NCBI GenBank assembly: GCA_015711875.1
Contig: JACVJG010000260.1
Span: forward strand, 1-5,082
Length of the DNA: 5,082 nucleotides
Source of the DNA: Candidatus Solincola jinzensis
Lineage (GTDB): Bacteria > Actinomycetota > Geothermincolia > Geothermincolales > RBG-13-55-18
Direction: 5' to 3'
The notes under the pieces are model-generated. The model worked only from the letters and a program-made list of their open reading frames with translations. It was not told the origin of the DNA and did not search any database. Shown here piece by piece: positions 1-5,082 of the stretch. The number at the start of each line of letters is the position of its first letter. The first letter of the stretch is position 1. The position numbers and the translations under genes are program-made.

Positions 1-1
1 C

Positions 2-1048
2 TCCTACTGGTTTTCCGGCGCCCAGGTGACCTACGAGGACGGCATCATCGGCCTGCGCCGCGAGGGTGGAGACCGTGACGAGGACCATCCTTTTCGCCGC
101 GGCATGGAGATGTCCCTGGTGGTGCCGCCCTGGTTCCACGCCATGGGCGCCTTCGGATACCTCAACATGCAGCTCATGGCGGGAAACACCCTGGTGGTCT
201 TCCCGCGCTTCGACCCCGAGGAGTTTCTGCGGGCCATCAACAAGTACCGGGTGACCCTTTTCGGGGGAGCGCCCCAGCTCTTCGTGCCCATGGTTGACCA
301 TCCCCTCTACGCGGAAACGGACATGTCCGATATCCGCCTGGTGGCTTCAGGCGGGGCGCCCATCCCGCTCAGCCTCATGCGGCGCTTGCTGGATAAATTC
401 CCCGGCGTGGTGTGCGAGGCATACGGCCTCTCGGAGGCCACGGCCATCGTCACCATCACCCCGCCGGAGAGAGGAGCCCTCAAGGTGGGGTCGGTGGGGC
501 TGCCGGTGGCGGACACGGAGGTGAGGATCGTTGACCCGGAGGACCACACCCGGGAGATGGAGCACGGTGAGGTGGGGGAGGTCTGCGTGCGGGGTCCCCA
601 GGTCACCAGGGGTTTCTGGAACAACCCCGAGGAGACGGCTCTCATGTTCAAGGAAGACGGATGGCTTCTCACCGGGGACATGGGCAGGATGGACGAGGAC
701 GGTTATCTCTATATCGTGGATCGCAAGAAGGACATGCTTATCTATAAAGGCTACAACGTCTATCCCCGCGACCTCGAGGAGGTGCTCAACGCCCATCCCG
801 CGGTGGCGCAGTCGGCGGTGGTGGGGAAAAAGGACGACCGTTACGGGGAGCTGCCGGTGGCCTTCGTACAGTTGGCGCCCGGCGCCTCGGTGAGCGAGGC
901 GGAGTTGCTGGAATACGCCAACGCCGAGTTGGCGGCGTATAAGAAGATAAGGGCGCTGCGTATCGTGGAGGCGGTGCCCGCCAGCCAGGCGGGAAAGGTG
1001 CTGCGGCGGGAATTGCGCGACCTGGCGCAGGAGATGGAGATCCAATAA
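2..1048 (+). CDS. AMP-forming acyl-CoA synthetase (FadD-like), C-terminal part, 5' end outside window
   Basis: Ligates a carboxylic (probably fatty) acid to coenzyme A through an acyl-adenylate, in the cytoplasm or at the inner membrane face. The frame is open to the left edge, so the GTG at 26 is internal. About 348 residues are visible of the 500-560 usual for the family. The P-loop core (TSGTTG-type) is not visible and should lie just upstream. Seen in order: PWFHAMG (nt 128-148), GGAPIP (350-367), YGLSEA of the adenylate-binding core (422-439), LTGD (668-679), the hinge and C-terminal subdomain motif beginning YIVDRKKD with the following KGYNVYP (about 710-766), and the catalytic lysine in QAGKVLRREL (AAG at 995-997). 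All signature residues in the visible part are intact and it ends at TAA 1046-1048, so it looks functional. Chain-length specificity cannot be read from the sequence; benzoate- or CoA-ligase-like acids remain possible. It converges with the amidohydrolase gene on the other strand. Confidence 0.95.
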   Translation, partial: SYWFSGAQVTYEDGIIGLRREGGDRDEDHPFRRGMEMSLVVPPWFHAMGAFGYLNMQLMAGNTLVVFPRFDPEEFLRAINKYRVTLFGGAPQLFVPMVDHPLYAETDMSDIRLVASGGAPIPLSLMRRLLDKFPGVVCEAYGLSEATAIVTITPPERGALKVGSVGLPVADTEVRIVDPEDHTREMEHGEVGEVCVRGPQVTRGFWNNPEETALMFKEDGWLLTGDMGRMDEDGYLYIVDRKKDMLIYKGYNVYPRDLEEVLNAHPAVAQSAVVGKKDDRYGELPVAFVQLAPGASVSEAELLEYANAELAAYKKIRALRIVEAVPASQAGKVLRRELRDLAQEMEIQ

Positions 1049-1139
1049 TCTCGCCGCTTGCTGGGCTTCGTCACTAAGGCCCGGGGGCACGGCTTCCCTC
1101 AGATCGCCCTGAGCGGCTTCCCCGTCAGCCATGCGTGAC

Positions 1140-1173
1140 GCCGCCGAAAGCGTGGCGGCAGTTCTTCTCGTTT
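1140..1173 (+). terminator. Weak rho-independent terminator candidate after the acyl-CoA synthetase
   Basis: A 6-bp GC-only stem pairs GCCGCC (1140-1145) with GGCGGC (1154-1159), with a possible extra G-U closing pair inside and a loop of 6-8 bases. A T-rich but interrupted run (GTTCTTCTCGTTT, 1162-1174) follows on the plus strand. It sits about 90 bases after the synthetase stop and just before the end of the convergent gene. The T tract is poor and the distance is long. On the minus strand the stem is not followed by T residues, so it would serve the synthetase only. Confidence 0.3.
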
Positions 1174-1176
1174 CCC

Positions 1177-2898
1177 TCAGCTCGCCACGAGCACTTTCCC
1201 CGCCAGCGCCTCGGGACGGCAGGATCCTTCCTCGAACACCACCTCGCCGTTTACCAGCACGTATTCAATGCCCGAGGGATACCGCCTGGGTTCCCGGAAG
1301 GTGGAATTGTCGCGGATGTTCTCGGGATCGAAGATCACCAGGTCCGCAGCGACGCCTTTCCTGATCACCCCGCGATCCTTGAGCCCAAAGCGCGAGGCGG
1401 CCAGACCCGTGCAGCGATGCACCGCGTTTTCCAGGGTATAGAGGCCCAGTTCGCGCACGTAATGCTGGAAGATGCGCGGGAAGGTCCCGTAGGCGGTCTG
1501 GGGCGGCGCGCCCCTTTCGGGGAAGAGGACATCCGCCCCCACCGAGAGCTGAGGGTGGTCCTGTCCCTGCAGGAATACCTTTTCCGACCAGGGTTCGGGC
1601 GACATCCCCATGATGAAGACCACCGCTCCCTCCTCCTCGATGGTGAGGTCGGCGAGGAAATCGAAGGGATGCTTTCCCGCCTCCCTGGCGAGGTCCACCA
1701 CCCGCTTCCCCTCCATGCCGCGGTTCTTCTCGCTGCCCACGGAAAGGATGGAGAGCATCTTGTAGCTCAGGCACTTGAGATAGTTGGTGGCCCAGGAACC
1801 CGGCTCCCATTGCGGCCAGCGGTCCTTCACCGTCTCCACGTCGCGCCTGATCCGGGCGCGCTCGCCCGGGTCCGCGAGGCGGCGCAGCAGCGCCTCCGTG
1901 CCCCCCATGAGCGCCCAGGGGGGATAGAGCTGGGTCACGGTGGTGTTGCCCATGACGTAGGGGATGAAGTCGAGCCCCACGTCCAGGCCTTCCTCCAGGG
2001 CGCGGTCCACTACCTGATAGCCCTTCTTCAATTGCGCGTTGGGGACCCCCGGCAGGGGGACGAGCTTGTTGATCTTTTCCAGTACGCCCACGATCTCGTA
2101 GAGGACGTCACCGAGGCGCCCCAGGTCCGGAACAGCCATGAAATGGCTGACCTGCAGGGCGGAACCGCTGCGGCGCGCTATCTCCACCGCCTCCTCCACG
2201 GTGCGGGCGAAGGCGGCGGTGAGGCTGCGCACGTGGGTGACGTAACGCCCGCCGAATTCGCTCGATACCCTGGCCAGCTCCACCAGCTCGTCGGTGTGGG
2301 CGTACATGCCGGGAAAATATGTCAATCCGGTGGAAAAGCCGCGGCAGCCGTCCTCCATATCCCGACGCACCAGCTCCTTCATGGCCGCCAGCTCCTCCTC
2401 GCCGCAGAAGCGGGCGTTCTCGCCCATCACCGCGATGCGGATGGGCCCGTGGGCGGAGAGGGGCACGAAGTTTATGGGAAGCCCGCGCTTCTCCAGCCAT
2501 GAAAAGAACTCTCCGCTGGTCTCCCATTCCGGCTGGAATTCTCTGGAAACCCCCATGGTCTGCAGGGTGGAGCGGAAAAGGCCGTCGTGCTCGCGCGGCC
2601 AGGGCGCCGGCGACCAGCCGCAATTGGAGACCACGCTGGTGGTGATGCCCTGGCGTAGGTAGGGCTCGAAGAGTTCCTTGAAGTCGTCCCGTATCACGTA
2701 GAGATCATTGTGAGAGTGGATGTCGATGAAACCGGGAGATACCAGCTTTCCCGCGGCGTCGATCACCCTGGTAGCCTCAGCCTCTGGGAGGTTTCCCACC
2801 TCCTCGATACGACCCTTCTTTACCGCCACGTCCGCCTTTCTGGCGGCGGCACCCGTGCCGTCCACCACCTCCGCTCCCCTGATGAGCACGTCCAGCAT
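1177..2898 (-). CDS. N-acyl-D-amino-acid deacylase (D-aminoacylase) family amidohydrolase
   Basis: A metal-dependent TIM-barrel amidohydrolase of the D-aminoacylase group, which hydrolyses N-acyl-D-amino acids to a carboxylate and a free D-amino acid. The start at 2898 gives 573 residues and follows a strong AGGAGG; the in-frame ATG at 2922 has no ribosome site and adds eight untypical residues. From 2898 the protein opens MLDVLIRGAEVVDGTG, the normal beginning for the family. Putative metal and catalytic residues, numbered from 2898: HxH in GFIDIHSHND (H61, H63), the bridging cysteine in SNCGWSP (C93), H222 in VTHVRS, H252 in QVSHF, and D456 in SVGADV. The H222-H252 spacing of 30 equals that recalled for the Alcaligenes enzyme (H220-H250). 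The C-terminus has typical YGTFPR, GLKDRGVI, GVAADLVIFDP and VLVNGEVVFE blocks. It is about 90 residues longer than classical D-aminoacylases, mostly between H252 and D456. No signal peptide is visible, so it is probably cytoplasmic. True substrate unknown; a hydantoinase-like or other amide substrate is possible. Confidence 0.9.
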   Translation of the reverse strand: MLDVLIRGAEVVDGTGAAARKADVAVKKGRIEEVGNLPEAEATRVIDAAGKLVSPGFIDIHSHNDLYVIRDDFKELFEPYLRQGITTSVVSNCGWSPAPWPREHDGLFRSTLQTMGVSREFQPEWETSGEFFSWLEKRGLPINFVPLSAHGPIRIAVMGENARFCGEEELAAMKELVRRDMEDGCRGFSTGLTYFPGMYAHTDELVELARVSSEFGGRYVTHVRSLTAAFARTVEEAVEIARRSGSALQVSHFMAVPDLGRLGDVLYEIVGVLEKINKLVPLPGVPNAQLKKGYQVVDRALEEGLDVGLDFIPYVMGNTTVTQLYPPWALMGGTEALLRRLADPGERARIRRDVETVKDRWPQWEPGSWATNYLKCLSYKMLSILSVGSEKNRGMEGKRVVDLAREAGKHPFDFLADLTIEEEGAVVFIMGMSPEPWSEKVFLQGQDHPQLSVGADVLFPERGAPPQTAYGTFPRIFQHYVRELGLYTLENAVHRCTGLAASRFGLKDRGVIRKGVAADLVIFDPENIRDNSTFREPRRYPSGIEYVLVNGEVVFEEGSCRPEALAGKVLVAS

Positions 2899-2903
2899 CT
2901 CCC

Positions 2904-2909
2904 CCTCCT
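2904..2909 (-). promoter_or_regulatory. Shine-Dalgarno site deciding the amidohydrolase start
   Basis: On the minus strand AGGAGG lies 5 bases before the ATG at 2898-2896, within a purine run reading GAGGAGGGGGAG. The competing in-frame ATG at 2922-2920 is preceded by CAAAGCGAACAACGGCG, which has no such motif. This supports the shorter protein. Confidence 0.8.
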
Positions 2910-3012
2910 CGCTTTTCCGCATCGCCGTTGTTCGCTTTGCTCGAAGCTCGATCAGAGTTATTAGGAGGAAGCGCCGGATGTGGCGCGCATCCTCCGCCGA
3001 CCCCTTACGATG

Positions 3013-3021
3013 ATTTTAGCA
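3013..3021 (-). promoter_or_regulatory. Possible extended -10 promoter element for the amidohydrolase gene
   Basis: The minus strand reads TGCTAAAAT (3021 to 3013): a TGN extension followed by TAAAAT, five of six matches to TATAAT. I see no convincing -35 hexamer 16-18 bases upstream, which is GC-rich. Initiation would fall near 3006 and leave a leader of about 100 bases. The match is short and could be chance in a locally AT-richer area. Confidence 0.22.
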
Positions 3022-3044
3022 CCCGCCGGTGCGGTTGGCGGATA

Positions 3045-3070
3045 GCCACGCGGGGGCCGCCTCAGGTGGT
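3045..3070 (+). repeat. Direct repeat, copy 1
   Basis: A 26-base unit matching copy 2 at 3111-3136 in 21 of 26 positions, counted by eye. The best conserved parts are CCACGCGG and GCCGCCTCA, and both copies run on into T-rich sequence. The start-to-start distance is 66 bases. The intervening sequences do not look alike, so this is a spaced unit, not a plain tandem array. Confidence 0.55.
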
Positions 3071-3110
3071 TCTTATAGATTTTAATACTGCTTAAAGCGT
3101 TTTTCTTGCA

Positions 3111-3136
3111 CCCACGCGGTAGCCGCCTCAAGGGGT
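3111..3136 (+). repeat. Direct repeat, copy 2
   Basis: Second copy of the 26-base unit, with CCACGCGG at 3112-3119 and GCCGCCTCA at 3122-3130. A much weaker third relative ending in the same AGGTGGT as copy 1 lies at about 3179-3204, a further 68 bases on; that relation is uncertain. Confidence 0.55.
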
Positions 3137-3355
3137 TTTAGTCGATATTCGGGTAAGGGAAAGACCACTATAGTGGGTTGCCGCGTGGCTGTACTTGAGG
3201 TGGTCTCGAACGAAGCCGCGGATGACCGCAATGCGGAAGGCATCGGCGGCATGGCGCTGCTTCTTGCGGGCTGGGTTCTCATAGAGGCGCGATCCCGCCG
3301 TTTCCCGGAAGGAGCCATTCTGCGGAACGATCCAGGGAGAGCCGCGGCTACGGCC
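3128..3355 (-). pseudogene. Start-less open frame, possible decayed gene fragment
   Basis: On the minus strand an open frame of 75 codons runs from just after a TAG (3358-3356) to TGA (3130-3128). It contains no ATG, GTG or TTG, so it cannot be a complete gene. Its codons resemble those of the neighbours: GCC, CGC, CTC, TTC, TAC, AAG and CAG dominate in the middle part. The peptide is protein-like and basic, with segments SPWIVPQNGSF, LYENPARKKQRHAA and AFRIAVIRGFVRDHLKYSH. Reading through the TAG upstream gives a further short stretch ending LGKTLPALWG before a TAA. I do not recognise the family. Overlapping frames on both strands also look partly protein-like, so this may be only an open stretch in GC-rich DNA. 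Confidence 0.25.
3165..3176. repeat. Perfect 12-bp palindrome CCACTATAGTGG
   Basis: CCACTA (3165-3170) is followed immediately by its reverse complement TAGTGG (3171-3176), with no spacer. Such symmetric sites are typical of dimeric DNA-binding proteins. No start codon with a ribosome site lies near it, and the amidohydrolase start is about 270 bases away, so any operator role is unproven. Confidence 0.5.
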
Positions 3356-3370
3356 CTAGCCCCATAGGGC
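3353..3370. repeat. Short hairpin, 6-bp stem
   Basis: GCCCTA (3353-3358) pairs with TAGGGC (3365-3370) around the loop GCCCCA. No T tract follows on either strand, so it is not a typical terminator. It is the first of three small stem-loops within about 135 bases. Confidence 0.4.
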
Positions 3371-3386
3371 AGGCAGGGTCTTCCCG

Positions 3387-3404
3387 AGCGTTTACGCCAA
3401 CGCT
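3387..3404. repeat. Short hairpin, 6-bp stem
   Basis: AGCGTT (3387-3392) pairs with AACGCT (3399-3404) around the loop TACGCC. It lies 16 bases after the previous hairpin and has the same stem and loop sizes (6 and 6). No T tract follows on either strand. Confidence 0.4.
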
Positions 3405-3472
3405 ATGTGGCTAAAGCCGCGGCGCGTGGCCCGCTCTTCGCCGGTGGATGGAATGGCGATCGCAGATCTGAG

Positions 3473-3486
3473 CCTGTCGAGACAGG
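3473..3486. repeat. Short hairpin within a TGAGCCTGTCGA-type sequence
   Basis: CCTGT (3473-3477) pairs with ACAGG (3482-3486) around a CGAG tetraloop. The minus strand reads CTCGACAGGCTCAG here, close to the TTCGACAGGCTCAG-type extragenic repeat that I recall as common in GC-rich bacterial genomes. This could be a degenerate REP-like copy. No T tract follows, so a terminator role for the hydrolase on the minus strand is weak. Confidence 0.35.
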
Positions 3487-3582
3487 AAGGCTGAGCTTAA
3501 ACACAAGCATATCGTGCGGGAGATGGACTGGCACGGTAGCGCCCGCGTGGCCGAGCCGCGAGAACTCCTGGCCGTGCATGCC

Positions 3583-5082
3583 TCACAGGTTGTCCTTGAC
3601 GAACTCGATCAAGGGGCGGATGACCTCGTTCTCCCGGCGCTGCGGCGCGCTGGCGCAGGCGGTGAGGACGTCCATGTGGTTGTAGCCCTTGATGAGCTCG
3701 CGCTCGCCGGGGATGGGAAGGAACATGAAGGTGCCGCCGCTCAGCACTCCCTGCTCGGCGATGAACTCTATTTTAGGCATCCCCTCCAGCGCGTCGCCGT
3801 GGAAGAAGTTTATGCCGTAATCCTTACCGAAAGGGAAGAGGGCGGCCACGATGTCCGCCACCAGGCGGGTGGAGAAGTACCACTCCGTGAGGTTTAGGGG
3901 CCCCTTGAAGATGACCCTCGCCACGTCCCGGATATCGCTGACCTCGTTCTCCACGGTGGTGTAATCGAAGGCGCCTTCCTTGTCCTGGTACAGAGGATCC
4001 TCAGCTCCTCCCACCTCGTCGAAGTTCACCCAGCGGTAGAGAGGTCCCTTGCCCAGTTGGAAAGGCGAAGGGCCGGCGTCGTTGGCGATGAAGTAAGGGC
4101 CCTTGCCCAGCATGGAACCCACCAGGTCGGAAAGGAGGGGGATGCTCATGATGAGGTCGTTCTGGGGGAATTCCTTCTTCACCACCGTGCCGCCCTCGAG
4201 GAAGCCCATGCTGTTCTGGATCATTCCCAGGGGGGCGAAGTTGTCGTCGAAGACGATGCCCAGCATGGCCTCGTTGGTGTAGCGGAAATCGGTTATCTGG
4301 GGCACTCCGTCCATGAAGGTCTGCAGGTCCCGGGAGTGCAGGAAACGCAGCAGGATATGGGCGGAGTCGGAGAAGGGAACCTCGCGCATCACCGTGCACT
4401 CGGAGTCGGGATCGTAATACGCCAGCATGGCCACCGCCTCCAGGAGGCTCATGGCCTCAGCGTTGATCATGGGGAAGGGGAGGATGCGGTTGGAGTTGGG
4501 GTCCTCGCGCAACGCCTTTACCAGCGTGCCGTATGCTCCCGCCGACATATTGCTTACCAAATCCTGGATGCACTGGGGAAGCTGCTTCAGGATGGGGTCC
4601 ACCATGACGCTCACCGGAGTCACGGTGGTGTCGAAGCCGAAGAGGCCGGCGCAGTTGTTGAAACCCGCGTCCTCCAGGGTGAGGGGGTCGCCGTCGCGGT
4701 CCCATCCCGCGAACATAGAGGTCATGATGCCGCCCAGGGAATGGCCGCCCACGAAGACCTTCTCTTTCCTCACCGCGGGGTCGGGCACCATGGTCTCTAT
4801 GACCTTGAAGACGTCCTCGGTGGCTAGGGCCAGCCCGAACTCGGCCAGGAAGGGCACGTCGGGGTCCTTGAGCCATCCCTGGAAGACATGCCCGTTGACC
4901 TCCTTGCCCAGGTAGTAATAGTCTATCGCCTTGCGCGCCGCCTCCATGGCGCCGATGTTCCCGGCGTCAAGCTCGCTCTCGAGGTGATTGGCCACCGAGA
5001 GGTCTTCCAGGGTGTTGGGGCGGCGCTCCACCGCCCAGATCTCCAGGTTCAAGCCGTCCTGCACCATGGCCATATAGACCAC
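3583..5082 (-). CDS. Alpha/beta hydrolase (lipase/esterase-like), N-terminus outside window
   Basis: A probable serine hydrolase acting on an ester, amide or similar bond; the substrate is unknown. The frame is open through the right edge, so the codon at 5082 is not a demonstrated start and any signal peptide is not visible. At least 499 residues are encoded, with the stop TGA at 3585-3583. Numbering from 5082: an early strand and WAVERRPNTLEDL (16-28), the nucleophile elbow VGGHSLGG (111-118) with Ser115 at nt 4740-4738, and near the C-terminus GYNHMDVLTAC with candidate catalytic His469 at nt 3678-3676. The acidic triad member probably lies just after the strand around 436-445, but I cannot assign it. 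Roughly 250 residues between the elbow and that strand exceed a minimal fold and suggest a large lid or cap domain. It lies upstream of the amidohydrolase on the same strand, but the long gap argues against a shared transcript. Family name beyond alpha/beta hydrolase is not certain. Confidence 0.85.
   Translation of the reverse strand: MVYMAMVQDGLNLEIWAVERRPNTLEDLSVANHLESELDAGNIGAMEAARKAIDYYYLGKEVNGHVFQGWLKDPDVPFLAEFGLALATEDVFKVIETMVPDPAVRKEKVFVGGHSLGGIMTSMFAGWDRDGDPLTLEDAGFNNCAGLFGFDTTVTPVSVMVDPILKQLPQCIQDLVSNMSAGAYGTLVKALREDPNSNRILPFPMINAEAMSLLEAVAMLAYYDPDSECTVMREVPFSDSAHILLRFLHSRDLQTFMDGVPQITDFRYTNEAMLGIVFDDNFAPLGMIQNSMGFLEGGTVVKKEFPQNDLIMSIPLLSDLVGSMLGKGPYFIANDAGPSPFQLGKGPLYRWVNFDEVGGAEDPLYQDKEGAFDYTTVENEVSDIRDVARVIFKGPLNLTEWYFSTRLVADIVAALFPFGKDYGINFFHGDALEGMPKIEFIAEQGVLSGGTFMFLPIPGERELIKGYNHMDVLTACASAPQRRENEVIRPLIEFVKDNL

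Larger units (their letters stand above)
3044..3190. repeat. 147-bp block bounded by a perfect 10-bp inverted repeat
   Basis: AGCCACGCGG at 3044-3053 is the exact reverse complement of CCGCGTGGCT at 3181-3190. Inward of the perfect part the ends show only partial further matching, including a shared GTGGT. No target-site duplication is evident at the outer edges (GAT on the left, GTA on the right). The arrangement resembles a small non-autonomous element or MITE remnant, but a spaced inverted pair of a common motif would look the same. Confidence 0.35.
2899..3582. other. Gene-free, repeat- and hairpin-rich intergenic region
   Basis: Nearly 700 bases separate the start of the amidohydrolase from the end of the alpha/beta hydrolase, both on the minus strand. 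No frame here gives a protein with a ribosome site, recognisable motif and native codon use together. It contains an AT-richer segment (about 3068-3110), diverged direct repeats, an inverted-repeat-bounded 147-bp block, a 12-bp palindrome, short hairpins and repeated CCACGCGG/CCGCGTGG octamers. I found no tRNA cloverleaf, no CRISPR array, and no obvious U-tracted terminator for the hydrolase. It may be remnant mobile or decayed coding DNA, or a structured non-coding region. Confidence 0.6.

Noticed and set aside
1098..1113. CTCAG/CTGAG hairpin after the acyl-CoA synthetase
   Set aside because: Only a 5-bp stem with no T tract, so it is a weaker terminator candidate than the stem at 1140-1159.
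347..1132. 261-codon minus-strand open frame opposite the acyl-CoA synthetase
   Set aside because: Antisense shadow of a strongly supported gene, with low-complexity histidine- and leucine-rich translation and no motif.
1135..2502. 455-codon plus-strand open frame antisense to the amidohydrolase
   Set aside because: It lies entirely opposite a gene with clear family motifs. Its histidine-, arginine- and glycine-rich translation is what GC-rich third positions produce in antisense, and it shows no domain.
3044..3204. CRISPR-like short array from the spaced repeats
   Set aside because: Only two good copies with 21 of 26 matches, unequal to a CRISPR repeat in conservation, and no cas gene in the window.
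3082..3318. 78-codon minus-strand frame with ATG
   Set aside because: The serine-, arginine- and alanine-rich beginning looks like an out-of-frame translation. Only its last 25 residues look protein-like, and there is no Shine-Dalgarno sequence.
3173..3367. 64-codon plus-strand frame in the gene-free island, starting GTG
   Set aside because: No good ribosome site, weaker third-position GC than the neighbours, and no recognised family. It opposes the more native-looking minus-strand frame.
3538..3580. tRNA-like beginning GCGCCCGCGTGGCCGAG
   Set aside because: The opening resembles a leucine or serine tRNA 5' end, but no TTCGA-type T-loop, anticodon arm or matching acceptor stem follows.
3407..3685. 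92-codon plus-strand frame across the hydrolase stop
   Set aside because: Its last part overlaps the hydrolase coding region in antisense; no motif or ribosome site supports it.
4057..4827. 256-codon plus-strand open frame opposite the alpha/beta hydrolase
   Set aside because: Antisense shadow with histidine-, glycine- and valine-rich composition and no ribosome site or domain.

Overview
The window is GC-rich bacterial DNA from an unidentified organism. It carries three recognisable metabolic genes, two of them cut by the window edges, plus one gene-free stretch of nearly 700 bases. There is no rRNA, tRNA, ribosomal protein or phage gene to fix taxonomy. The high third-position GC and the mix of a FadD-like acyl-CoA synthetase, a long D-aminoacylase-type amidohydrolase and an unusual alpha/beta hydrolase would suit a heterotrophic actinobacterium or a similar deep-branching GC-rich lineage. 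That is a lean, not an identification.

Layout: positions 2-1048 (+) hold the C-terminal two thirds of an AMP-forming acyl-CoA synthetase. A 128-base convergent gap (1049-1176) with one weak terminator-like hairpin separates it from a complete N-acyl-D-amino-acid deacylase-family amidohydrolase on the minus strand (1177-2898). A strong Shine-Dalgarno sequence puts the start of that gene at 2898 rather than at the slightly longer alternative at 2922. Positions 2899-3582 contain no convincing intact gene. This stretch does hold diverged direct repeats, a perfect 10-bp inverted repeat bounding 147 bp, a 12-bp palindrome, several short hairpins, a recurring CCACGCGG octamer, and a start-less minus-strand open frame that may be a decayed gene. 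Positions 3583-5082 (-) encode an alpha/beta hydrolase with a GHSLGG nucleophile elbow, running off the right edge.

How the genes may work together: the hydrolase (ester or amide cleavage), the amidohydrolase (deacylation of N-acyl-D-amino acids or related amides) and the synthetase (activation of the released carboxylic acid to its CoA thioester) would make a sensible catabolic sequence. However, the synthetase is on the opposite strand and the two minus-strand genes are nearly 700 bases apart, so no shared operon is shown. I see no clear novel defence, mobile or biosynthetic system. The least explained part is the structured gene-free island.
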